The notes under the pieces are model-generated. The model worked only from the letters and a program-made list of their open reading frames with translations, was not told the origin of the DNA and ran no database searches. From assembly GCF_011753055.1 (NCBI RefSeq), contig NZ_VWWJ01000026.1, positions 34,383 through 98,382 on the forward strand: a stretch of DNA of 64,000 bases, in the 5' to 3' direction. Below are positions 44,933 to 52,137 of this stretch, piece by piece. The stretch is from Burkholderia sp. Ax-1719 (GTDB lineage: Bacteria; Pseudomonadota; Gammaproteobacteria; Burkholderiales; Burkholderiaceae). How positions within the stretch are numbered: the stretch's first letter is position 1; every line of letters begins with the position of its first letter. Both the position numbers and the translations under genes were made by a program.

Positions 44933-46394
44933 ATGCCGCGAGAACCGACGGTATGCGCCGCTTGACCCACTGCGTCGCCTGATCGTAGGCGTGCGCGACT
45001 TGCAGCACGGACAGATCGGCCTGCGGCTTGCCGATCACCTGAATGCCCATCGGCAAGCCCTGCGTGTTGAAGCCGGCCGGCACGCTGATCACCGGCAAAC
45101 CGGCGAGACTCGCGCCGATCACCACTTCCATCCAGCGGTGATAGGTATCCATCTCACGGCCCGCAATCGACTTGGGCCAATGCTGGTTCGCGTCGAACGG
45201 GAACAGTTGCGCACTCGGCAACGCTAGATAGTCGTGGTGTTCGAATAGCGCGAGCAGCGCGTTGTACCACTGGCTGCGCGCCACCGACGCATTCCACACG
45301 TCCTCGCCCGAGAGCGCGAAGCCGCCTTCCACTTCCCACTGCGCTTCGGGCTTGAGCAGCGCGCGCTTCGCGGGATCGCGATAGAGCGCGCCCAGCGAAC
45401 CCGCCACCGAAAAATGACGCAGCGTGCGCCAGCATTCCCACAGCTTTTCCATCGGATAGTCGAGGCGCGCGGCCTCGACCTTGCAGCCGATCGCACCGAA
45501 ATCTCCGAGCGCCGTTTCGCATAGTGCGAGCACGCCGTCTTCCATCGGCAGATAGCCGTTGTAATCGCCGAGCCAGCCGATGCGCGCCCCGCCGAAGTCG
45601 CGCGCGAGCGGCTGGGCGAATTGCGCTGCGTCTTCAGCGATGGAGAGCGGCGCGCGTGCGTCGTAGCCGGCTTGCGTCGACAGCAGCATGGCGAGGTCGG
45701 TCACGCTGCGGCCCATCGGGCCCGCGTAGCCGAGCTGGTTGTAGTAGAGATCGACGGCGGGCACCGACGGCACGCGTCCCTGCGAGGGACGGAAACCGAA
45801 CACGTTGTTCCAGCCCGCCGGGTTGCGCAGCGACCCCATCATGTCGCTGCCGTCGGCCACCGGCAGCATGCGCAGCGCGAGTGCAACGGCCGTGCCGCCG
45901 CTGCTGCCGCCCGCGCTGCGCGTGGCGTCATAGGCGTTGAGCGTGGTGCCGAACACGGTGTTGTAGGTATTCGAGCCCAGTCCGAATTCCGGCGAGTTGG
46001 TCTTGCCGATAAAGATCGCGCCCTGCGCGCGCATGCGGGCGGCCACCAGGGCGTCGGCCTTCGGCACTTCGTCGCGGAAGATCGGCGAGCCTTGCGTCGA
46101 GGCGATGCCCGCGGTGGCGGTGAGGTCCTTGGGCGCCTGCGGAATGCCGTGCAGCCAGCCCAGATACTCGCCGCGCGCGAGTTGCGCGTCGCGCTCGCCG
46201 GCTTCCTCGAGGAGCGCCGCGCGATCGCGCAGCGACACGATTGCGTTGGCCGGCGTATTCACGCGCGCGATGTGATCGAGGAAGGCGGTCATGACTTCGC
46301 GGCACGAGACCTTGCGCAGACGAATCCATTGCGACAGTTCGAGGGCGTCGGCGGCGACGATGTCCTGGGGTGTGGCGGGCGATGCCTGATTCAT
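44931..46394 (-). CDS. Amidase-signature family hydrolase
   Basis: A 487-residue cytosolic amidase. The Ser-cisSer-Lys triad is visible: Lys89 in GIPQAPKDLTATAG, Ser164 in RSAGGSSGGTAVALAL and Ser188 in GSDMMGSLRNPAGWN. Length is normal. The family hydrolyses amides, nitriles via amides, or acts in Gln-tRNA formation, but no gatA partner is present and the substrate cannot be told. GAGAG lies upstream of the start. It is convergent with DUF748 and divergent from the response regulator. Confidence 0.9.
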   Translation of the reverse strand: MNQASPATPQDIVAADALELSQWIRLRKVSCREVMTAFLDHIARVNTPANAIVSLRDRAALLEEAGERDAQLARGEYLGWLHGIPQAPKDLTATAGIASTQGSPIFRDEVPKADALVAARMRAQGAIFIGKTNSPEFGLGSNTYNTVFGTTLNAYDATRSAGGSSGGTAVALALRMLPVADGSDMMGSLRNPAGWNNVFGFRPSQGRVPSVPAVDLYYNQLGYAGPMGRSVTDLAMLLSTQAGYDARAPLSIAEDAAQFAQPLARDFGGARIGWLGDYNGYLPMEDGVLALCETALGDFGAIGCKVEAARLDYPMEKLWECWRTLRHFSVAGSLGALYRDPAKRALLKPEAQWEVEGGFALSGEDVWNASVARSQWYNALLALFEHHDYLALPSAQLFPFDANQHWPKSIAGREMDTYHRWMEVVIGASLAGLPVISVPAGFNTQGLPMGIQVIGKPQADLSVLQVAHAYDQATQWVKRRIPSVLAA

Positions 46395-46545
46395 GCGTGA
46401 CTCTCGTGAACGATGGATTTAACGATTGGTTGCGGATGGAACAGGGGGAGCTTTATTGTCGCGCGTCAAACCTGCGAGGGAAAGGTAACGGCTGGTTGCC
46501 GCGTGAAGCAGCGGTTGCCGCCAGGGGATGACAGTTTGTCGGTGG

Positions 46546-46567
46546 GTTGTCGGGTTAACCCCTGACA
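46546..46567. promoter_or_regulatory. Palindromic site upstream of the response regulator
   Basis: A perfect 10-bp palindrome GGGTTAACCC (46551-46560) is flanked by TTGTC on the left and, two bases further, GACAA on the right. It sits about 105 bases before the regulator start, in the divergent gap with the amidase gene. Operator function is a guess. Confidence 0.35.
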
Positions 46568-46672
46568 ATCGGCTGGAGGCGTTTCAGATTTTTCCTATGC
46601 AAAAAGGGGAGTGCGTCGTTCAGGCTGTAGTTTTCGCGCCGAAAGGCGCTTCGCATTCACGCCTCCGAAAAC

Positions 46673-47287
46673 ATGGAACAAAAAATGAAGCGCATCGTGG
46701 TTATCGACGATCACCCGATCGTCCTCAAGATGCTCGCCAACGTCCTGCATACCGAATATGAACTGGTGGGCGAATGCGGTGACGGTGAGGAAGGCTTGCG
46801 TCTTGTCCACGCCTTGCAGCCGGATCTCGTGATTCTCGATCTCGAATTGCCGAAGCTCGATGGCCTCTCGGTCATCCGCGGCATTCGCACGAAACAGACC
46901 GGCACGCGCGTTCTGGTGTTGTCCGCGAAACCCGAGCAGGTCATGGCCAATCACACGCGCATTGCGGGCGCGAACGGGTACGTGAGCAAGAGCCGTGGGG
47001 TGGAGGAGTTGTGTGGCGTGGTGAAGGCCGTGCTGCTGGGCTACGACTGCTTCCCGGCGGGCAGTTGCGGCGGCGGCCGCGATGTGGCGCTCAACGGGCT
47101 GTCGCCGCGCGAGGTCGAAGTGCTGCAGTATCTCGCGCGCGGCATGAGCAACAAGGGCGTGGCCGCACGTCTGGGTCTGTCCGACAAGACCGTGAGCACC
47201 TACAAGACGCGTGTGCTCGACAAGCTGGGTGTGTCTTCGCTGGCGGCGCTGATCGAATTCGCTACGTTGAACAAGCTCATCGACTGA
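46673..47287 (+). CDS. NarL/FixJ-type response regulator
   Basis: A 204-residue two-component response regulator. The receiver domain has the acidic pair DDH (12-14), the phosphorylatable Asp56 in LVILDLELP and Lys106 in YVSK. The LuxR-type helix-turn-helix (about residues 143-200; LSPREVEVLQYLARGMSNKG, then DKTVSTYKTRVLDKLGV) binds DNA. The start could also be the Met five codons on (46685), the usual position relative to the receiver. No sensor kinase is adjacent, so it is an orphan here. It ends 35 bases before a minus-strand terminator. Confidence 0.92.
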   Translation: MEQKMKRIVVIDDHPIVLKMLANVLHTEYELVGECGDGEEGLRLVHALQPDLVILDLELPKLDGLSVIRGIRTKQTGTRVLVLSAKPEQVMANHTRIAGANGYVSKSRGVEELCGVVKAVLLGYDCFPAGSCGGGRDVALNGLSPREVEVLQYLARGMSNKGVAARLGLSDKTVSTYKTRVLDKLGVSSLAALIEFATLNKLID

Positions 47288-47313
47288 TCGTTACGGTTAC
47301 GTTCGCAACGGCC

Positions 47314-47346
47314 AAAAAAAAGGCCCCAACCAGTGGTGGTCGGGGC
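47314..47346 (-). terminator. Minus-strand intrinsic terminator
   Basis: On the minus strand a 9-bp stem GCCCCGACC / GGTTGGGGC (one G-T pair) with a 6-base loop is followed by C and then eight T. No minus-strand protein gene lies directly upstream; the nearest starts at 48065 and has its own hairpin first. Confidence 0.75.
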
Positions 47347-47684
47347 AATGAGAATACACCGTGCGCTCCGGGGAACGAAACGCCCAACTACGTTACCGTC
47401 ACCGCGCGAGCGAAGCAACGCCAGCCCATTACCCTGCATTACCGTGGACGTGCAATCGGCATAGCGCCGAGGTTTGCGGATATTCGTCCACGATCCACTA
47501 TTCGGCGAAGGTTCGACGGCGCGAGTCCCTTATTCAGCGTCTTTCGGCCTGTAAATCAATTCGGATATCGAATCAATTTAATGGGGTTTCGATCGACAAT
47601 TACGAAACATGTCGAGTAAGCAAGTGAAATGAGAAACCCATCAGAGGTTTGCTGACCCGAAGCGCTTCAGATGTCGAAATGCAA

Positions 47685-47722
47685 CGAGGCCGGTTGCTTC
47701 TTCGCGGAAGCAACCGGCCTCG
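47685..47722 (-). terminator. Very stable hairpin after the His-rich gene
   Basis: A perfect 16-bp inverted repeat (arms 47685-47700 and 47707-47722, core GGCCGGTTGCTTC) closes on a 6-base loop TTCGCG. It lies 29 bases past the stop of the His-rich gene. The T-run is weak (GTTGCATTT on the minus strand). Confidence 0.55.
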
Positions 47723-47750
47723 GTAGTGTCACACTTGATCGGCTAGTCGA

Positions 47751-48065
47751 TCAATAGTGCGGCGGGGGCGGGCGATGGTCGTCGCCGTGCCAGTGCGGGG
47801 GACCCGGATCGTGCGGATGGTGGTGCATCCACTCGTCGTGTTCCCAGTAACGGTGGCCGTCCCAGTAACGGTTGTCGTGCCAGCCGATCGACACTTGCAC
47901 GCCTACCGGCATCATGTGCGCTTCGCCATATTGCGGCGCCGAATCGGCACGCAAGCCGTACGGAGCGGACTGGGCGAAGGCGCTCGAGGCACCCATCAGC
48001 GCGCCGCCTGCCAGCAGCGCGGCTGCGAGAGCGCGTGCGGGGGTCTTCCAGCTCTTCGTGTTCAT
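47751..48065 (-). CDS. Small exported His/Trp/Pro-rich protein
   Basis: A 104-residue protein with a classic Sec signal (KTPARALAAALLAGGALMGA, cleaved after SSAFA). The C-terminal 45 residues are extraordinary: 11 His, 5 Trp, many Asp and Pro, e.g. DGHRYWEHDEWMHHHPHD. Such tails bind metal ions, and related short proteins are common in Burkholderia. The ribosome site AGGAGGAAAG is near-perfect. It ends at a 16-bp hairpin. Metal binding is inferred from composition; no known family. Confidence 0.7.
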   Translation of the reverse strand: MNTKSWKTPARALAAALLAGGALMGASSAFAQSAPYGLRADSAPQYGEAHMMPVGVQVSIGWHDNRYWDGHRYWEHDEWMHHHPHDPGPPHWHGDDHRPPPPHY

Positions 48066-48402
48066 ATTCTTTCCTCCTCATCGAAGTCCGTCGTCCGCTT
48101 CTTGCAGTGCGTGGTGCGCTGCGTTGCGTTCGACCATGGACCCAAGCTTATCGGGCGGAAGTCGGTGAATACGTGAGCACTTGTAAGCTTTCATTTCGAG
48201 CGATCCGTCCCCAAAAAAGGCCGATTTGACGTTTAAGCCTTGATGCAAAACGGATTACAGGCTGTTTCTGAACCTTGCCGTTCGGTTTCAAAGGGTCGGG
48301 TTGTCAAGAGGCGTTACATTCGACCGATCGCCGACCCCGAAGCCTCATGACCGTTGTGTCCGCAACATTTCAATAACGTGTCATTTTTAATTCAAAAAGC
48401 CT
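48066..48402. other. AT-richer intergenic region
   Basis: This 337-base stretch lies upstream of the His-rich gene and marks the left border of a visibly AT-richer islet. No gene or clear operator was seen. It should hold the promoter of the His-rich gene. Confidence 0.4.
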
Positions 48403-48542
48403 TCATTTGATGGGCTTGGGGGTAGGGACATCGATTGCTGCCTGCGGGCTGAGAACGACCTCATCGGCCCAGGAGCGGCCGTTGGGCACGGTGCATCGGA
48501 TATTGACCGGGGCGGCTCCGCCTCGCGACAGGGGTGCTCGCT
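48403..48542 (-). pseudogene. Possible C-terminal remnant of an unknown gene
   Basis: About 45 codons read IRCTVPNGRSWADEVVLSP before the stop at 48403. Protein-like composition ends near 48540, where the frame runs into the downstream part of another gene with no start or ribosome site. It may be the truncated end of a lost gene, or a small gene with a non-standard start. I cannot assign it. Confidence 0.3.
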
Positions 48543-48920
48543 CTAAGCAATAGCCCCCATCTGGCGTGCTCGTTCCTCGATCTGCCTGGCGTTCCACAAG
48601 AGAAACCACCCCAGTCCGCCGAGAAAAATCTCCAAAAGCACGATTTCCCCAATCAACATGAAAAGAGTAACCGGGTGATGAATTTGCGATATTGTTCCCC
48701 CGACGATCGGGAGGAATACGAGAATCCACCCAGACATCCGAGACCATTGGGCCTGACGTAACAACTTCTCTCCGGGCGCCAATTCGATGTCAGCGATCTG
48801 TGATCGCGACAGCCCTGAAATCTTTGCGTTTCGCCACCGCAACCATCTGAAAACTGCGGCGACGAACACAACGAAGATGAAAGCGAATATTCGCGTATCA
48901 ACATGCGCACTTGCGCCCAT
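48543..48920 (-). CDS. Small membrane protein, unknown function
   Basis: A 125-residue protein with three likely membrane helices: RIFAFIFVVFVAAVFRWL (10-27), SGWILVFLPIVGG (63-75) and a long one near 83-107. A cytoplasmic loop with SRSQIADIELAPGEKLL lies between the first two. GAGG is upstream of the start. No family is recognised. With two further small membrane proteins it forms a minus-strand row facing the ABC exporter. Confidence 0.55.
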   Translation of the reverse strand: MGASAHVDTRIFAFIFVVFVAAVFRWLRWRNAKISGLSRSQIADIELAPGEKLLRQAQWSRMSGWILVFLPIVGGTISQIHHPVTLFMLIGEIVLLEIFLGGLGWFLLWNARQIEERARQMGAIA

Positions 48921-49060
48921 CTATGAGCCTCGTCTGTGAAGCGTGCGCTTCACCGATTTGGTGAGCTTGCACCAGCCAAATCGGCCGCTAGCCGTTTCCA
49001 TCGAAGTCGAACCCCTCTTTCTGGCCGACTATCGCGCGATTTCGTCGACTGAGATCTTTA

Positions 49061-49282
49061 TCAATCGTCTCGCGAATTCCCTCTTTTGCGATTGATAAAC
49101 CACCACATCGTGATGCCCCAAAAAATTCCACCGATCATAAATATGCCGGCATTCCTTGCGGCATCCAATGCTCCGATTTCGCGGCCCTGGAAAAATTGAA
49201 TGACGGTGAAGATAAGAGCACTAGTAAGTCCCCACGCCAGGACCCCGCGGACGACGACAAATCGCAACATTGGATTCACCAT
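49061..49282 (-). CDS. Small two-helix membrane protein
   Basis: A 73-residue protein with two hydrophobic segments (VVVRGVLAWGLTSALIFTVI and GIFMIGGIFWGITMWWFI) and a basic tail. The start at 49282 has AAGGTG about 11 bases upstream; a longer frame begins ten codons earlier without a good site. No family is recognised. Similar short proteins often serve as immunity or accessory factors, but nothing here proves that. Confidence 0.45.
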   Translation of the reverse strand: MVNPMLRFVVVRGVLAWGLTSALIFTVIQFFQGREIGALDAARNAGIFMIGGIFWGITMWWFINRKRGNSRDD

Positions 49283-49403
49283 ATGAACAGGACACCTTGA
49301 TCGCGCACGCACAAGAAGTCGGCATCCACGCTAGAAACCAGACCTGCTGGAAACGTGACTGCGATCCGAAACACCTGAAGTTCAGGTATGCATTCTTCAA
49401 ATG

Positions 49404-49610
49404 TTATTCATCAAGTTCGCTGACAAATATCTCAGTTGACTTAATAATGATCCAGCAAAGAATCAGGCTAATACCCAGCAGGCATAAGCAGCCAATCAAG
49501 TCGTGCCAAATATAGCCGCAGAGCGCCATTGACCCGGCGAGCATAGCCAGTACCAATAACTTGTCGAGCCGACTGACTGTCTTTCGATGTGTGTCATCGT
49601 GTTTTGGCAT
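49404..49610 (-). CDS. Small two-helix membrane protein
   Basis: A 68-residue protein with a basic N-terminus (MPKHDDTHRKTVSRLDKL) and two helices (VLAMLAGSMALCGYIW, then a Cys-rich LIGCLCLLGISLILCWIII). AAGG precedes the start at 49610. It is divergent from the ABC exporter gene, with about 77 bases between it and the leader frame. No family is recognised. Confidence 0.45.
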   Translation of the reverse strand: MPKHDDTHRKTVSRLDKLLVLAMLAGSMALCGYIWHDLIGCLCLLGISLILCWIIIKSTEIFVSELDE

Positions 49611-49687
49611 TGGGTCGCCTTCAATGTCCGGTATTGAAATCCGGCTTAATAAATTTTCTGGGTAGATAGTGTATAACATAAGGTTGA

Positions 49688-49768
49688 ATGAGAATACGTC
49701 TCATCTGTGTTTTATGCGAAATGGTTTCAACTCTAGTCTCATTAAGCATCGCTCCCTGGTCTAAATAA
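49688..49768 (+). CDS. 26-codon leader frame coupled to the ABC exporter
   Basis: An ATG at 49688, preceded by AAGG, opens a 26-residue frame (basic start MRIRLICVLCEM, hydrophobic centre, ending APWSK). Its stop TAA shares a base with the ATG of the exporter (TAATG at 49766-49770). The exporter start has no ribosome site of its own, so coupled translation is likely. It may be a true small peptide or merely a leader. No family is known. Confidence 0.4.
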   Translation: MRIRLICVLCEMVSTLVSLSIAPWSK

Positions 49769-51480
49769 TGGCGAAAAGTGATTCTCCCAATCCAGCGACC
49801 GAGATTCTTCGCGCTTACTGGAAGTCCGATCGACGGATGTTGCTTGTCGTCGCGGCCGTTGTCATCCTTGCGAGTGTGAGCGCCGTCGCCGGCCCCTATG
49901 TTTTTTCTCGATTCATCGATCGGCTTTCTCGCGCGCATGTGTTGGCGACAGTCGTCTGGAGTCTTGCGCTCTATCCTGTTCTGCTGGGCCTTGCCAGTTC
50001 GCTCCAGCGCGTTGCCCAGTATCTGGCGTACATGAGTGCCGAAAATCTCGGATTCATCACCAGCACACGTTTTTTCGAGCGAATTCTAAAAAAGACCACA
50101 GCATTCTTCATCGAGCACAATCCGGTCGAGATCCAGAGTGCCAACGCTCAAGGTCGGTCAGCGCTTACGATGCTTGTGCAGTTATGTCTCGGTAGCCTGA
50201 TTCCGGGCGTCATCCAGATCGCCCTTACGCTGATCACATTAGGAACCCTGATCAATTTACAGATTGTCGCGATTGTCGTTGTCTATGGAGTGGTGGCCGT
50301 AACGATTACAACCCTCTCTGTGCAGCGTTCCCGTGCCTTTCTGGACAGTGCGGTGCAGGCCGGACAGCGTAGTGCCCGCTTCGTCGGCGGCGCCATCAAC
50401 GCAATGGAGACGCTCCGGCATTTCGGTAGCCATCGCTGGATGAGCCGACGATTCTCTGAGACCGCGCAAGAGGTGCGTGACAATTGGCGCGCCTACGTAC
50501 TGAGGCGAACTGGATATGTTGGCTGGCTTGGTATTGCATTAATGCTGCAGTTTGGAGTGACGTTCTATCTGCTTCTGCCACGTTATTCTGAAGGAACGAT
50601 CACGATTGGCAGCATCGTATTGTTCAACACGCTGCTGCTACAACTCAATCAGCCATTCGAGATGATTGCGCATACCATTGACGAAATGACGCGCGTCAGG
50701 GCATCTCTCGCGCCATTCGTCGCTATGTGGCGCGCGCCGGAAGAGAGCCAGGTCTCTCACGATTGCGACATTTTGCTGAGCGAAGGCCGCGTCGTATTTG
50801 ATAACGTGAGCTATCGGTATGAAAACGGACGCGGCGTATTCGGAGTCAATTTGATCGCCGAACGCGGACGGATAACTTTTCTGGTAGGAGAAACTGGATC
50901 GGGTAAATCGACGGTTTTCAAACTTGCGTTGAAATCAATCGAAGCCAGCGCAGGCCGCATCCTGGTCGACGACATCGATCTAAAGATCATTCCATCGGCG
51001 CTCTGGTATGAGCGCGTGGCCGTTGTGCCCCAAGATGCTGTTCTGTTGAATGAGAGCCTGGCCGATAACATTCTTCTTGGCCGGCCACGCGACGAAAACA
51101 GGTTGCTTGAAGCAACGGCGAAAGCCGCGATCCTGCCGTTTATCAACAACCTTCCCGACGGATTCGAGACGACGGTCGGAGAAAGAGGCTTGAAGTTATC
51201 GGGTGGAGAGCGACAACGTATCGCGATAGCGCGCGCGCTCTACGGGAAGCCAGCGATTCTTTTTCTTGACGAAGCGAGTTCCGCACTTGATGAGCAAACC
51301 GAACGCGATGTCATGGACCATGTGCGAGGCCTGGCTGAAGAAGTCACTGTGATTGCGATCACGCATCGTCTATCGGTTGTGGCGGAAACGGATCAGTTAG
51401 TCAGGGTGGGAAAGCCTGAAACTTCCTCCATCCACGCTCACGCAGGCACTGAAAATCTGGTAGCGGGTAGCAGCGAATAG
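49768..51480 (+). CDS. ABC exporter, fused permease and ATPase
   Basis: A 570-residue half-transporter. Six membrane helices fill residues about 20-310. The ATPase has Walker A GETGSGKST (374-382), signature LSGGERQR (477-484), Walker B AILFLDEASSALDE (Asp501, Glu502) and the switch His533 in ITHRLS. It would act as a homodimer that exports a peptide, lipid or drug. No peptidase C39 domain is present, so it is not a leader-cleaving bacteriocin exporter. Codon use and base composition look less GC-biased than the neighbours by eye, and the gene sits in an islet of small unknown genes. Substrate unknown. Confidence 0.9.
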   Translation: MAKSDSPNPATEILRAYWKSDRRMLLVVAAVVILASVSAVAGPYVFSRFIDRLSRAHVLATVVWSLALYPVLLGLASSLQRVAQYLAYMSAENLGFITSTRFFERILKKTTAFFIEHNPVEIQSANAQGRSALTMLVQLCLGSLIPGVIQIALTLITLGTLINLQIVAIVVVYGVVAVTITTLSVQRSRAFLDSAVQAGQRSARFVGGAINAMETLRHFGSHRWMSRRFSETAQEVRDNWRAYVLRRTGYVGWLGIALMLQFGVTFYLLLPRYSEGTITIGSIVLFNTLLLQLNQPFEMIAHTIDEMTRVRASLAPFVAMWRAPEESQVSHDCDILLSEGRVVFDNVSYRYENGRGVFGVNLIAERGRITFLVGETGSGKSTVFKLALKSIEASAGRILVDDIDLKIIPSALWYERVAVVPQDAVLLNESLADNILLGRPRDENRLLEATAKAAILPFINNLPDGFETTVGERGLKLSGGERQRIAIARALYGKPAILFLDEASSALDEQTERDVMDHVRGLAEEVTVIAITHRLSVVAETDQLVRVGKPETSSIHAHAGTENLVAGSSE

Positions 51481-51707
51481 CTTCGCGATCACGGCTTGCG
51501 AGCGTGACGTCCCGGTCACATTGTGGGCGCGCCAGGACCGCACTCCTCGCGCAGAAGTCCTCACCAATCTTCCATAGACTGGAACAGTCCTCCCCTCGCA
51601 ACCCGGTTTTTAGGGGCGCGCGTGCTGCGTAGACTTGTCGCATCGACTCGCCGCTCGCACGGCAGATCGCCCGCGCAGCGAGTCCGTTCAGACCACAGGA
51701 GAGTACG

Positions 51708-52073
51708 GTGAAGAACGCAATGCTACGCACGGCGCTGGTTTCGATGATCGCAGTGATTCCGGCGATATCGTTTGCACAATCGATCCACAATGGCCCGGTG
51801 ACGCGTGCGCAGGTGGTGCAGGAACTGGTCGATCTCGAGTCGGTTGGCTACAGCCCGGCGTCGGGCAACGACGTCAATTATCCCGATGACATTCAGGCCG
51901 CGCTGCGCCGCCTCGAAGCGAAACGCGCCGATGAAGCGCGCGTTGCCCAGCAGCAACCGCAAAACGATATCGCGCAATCGGGTTACGGCGCGCAGCCGGT
52001 GCAGACCAGCGAAGCGGGCGGCCCGGTGGCCGCGTTGCGCAGTGCGGAGCCGCCTGCGTACCAGCATCATTAA
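51708..52073 (+). CDS. DUF4148 exported protein
   Basis: A 121-residue periplasmic protein of the DUF4148 family, found mainly in Burkholderiaceae. A signal peptide (LVSMIAVIPAISFAQS) precedes the family core VTRAQVVQELVDLESVGYSP and YPDDIQAALRRLEAKR. The tail is Gln/Ala-rich and disordered. Translation starts at GTG 51708 with GGAG upstream. Function unknown; many paralogues exist per genome and are often stress-induced. It ends before a terminator shared with the convergent ftsI-like gene. Confidence 0.85.
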   Translation: MKNAMLRTALVSMIAVIPAISFAQSIHNGPVTRAQVVQELVDLESVGYSPASGNDVNYPDDIQAALRRLEAKRADEARVAQQQPQNDIAQSGYGAQPVQTSEAGGPVAALRSAEPPAYQHH

Positions 52074-52110
52074 GCTGCGTAGTGAATCCGCATGACCGGG
52101 TTGTCAACGA

Positions 52111-52137
52111 AAGTGCCGCATCGAAGCGGCGCTTTTT
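52111..52137 (+). terminator. Intrinsic terminator after DUF4148
   Basis: A 9-bp stem AAGTGCCGC / GCGGCGCTT (one T-G pair) with a 6-base loop runs into TTTTT. It overlaps the stop codon of the convergent ftsI-like gene. Confidence 0.75.

Larger units (their letters stand above)
47288..47750. other. Gap after the response regulator, no protein gene
   Basis: This 463-base region holds no convincing protein-coding frame. Both visible structures are on its edges: an intrinsic terminator reading leftwards (47314-47346) and a long hairpin (47685-47722). A transcript ending at the leftward terminator and starting within the gap would be a small RNA; no clear promoter was found. Confidence 0.4.

Noticed and set aside
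40774..44970. A 1398-codon open frame on the minus strand across the DUF748 gene
   Set aside because: It is an antisense shadow of a long high-GC gene: Arg/His-rich, no domain, no ribosome site, and it overlaps a well-supported gene.
49270..49515. A plus-strand 81-residue frame in the islet
   Set aside because: No ribosome site, unlikely composition, and it overlaps two better-supported minus-strand genes.
48403..51480. A lasso-peptide or capistruin-like cluster around the exporter
   Set aside because: No maturation enzymes (B, C type) and no precursor with the usual leader were seen; the exporter lacks a C39 peptidase.
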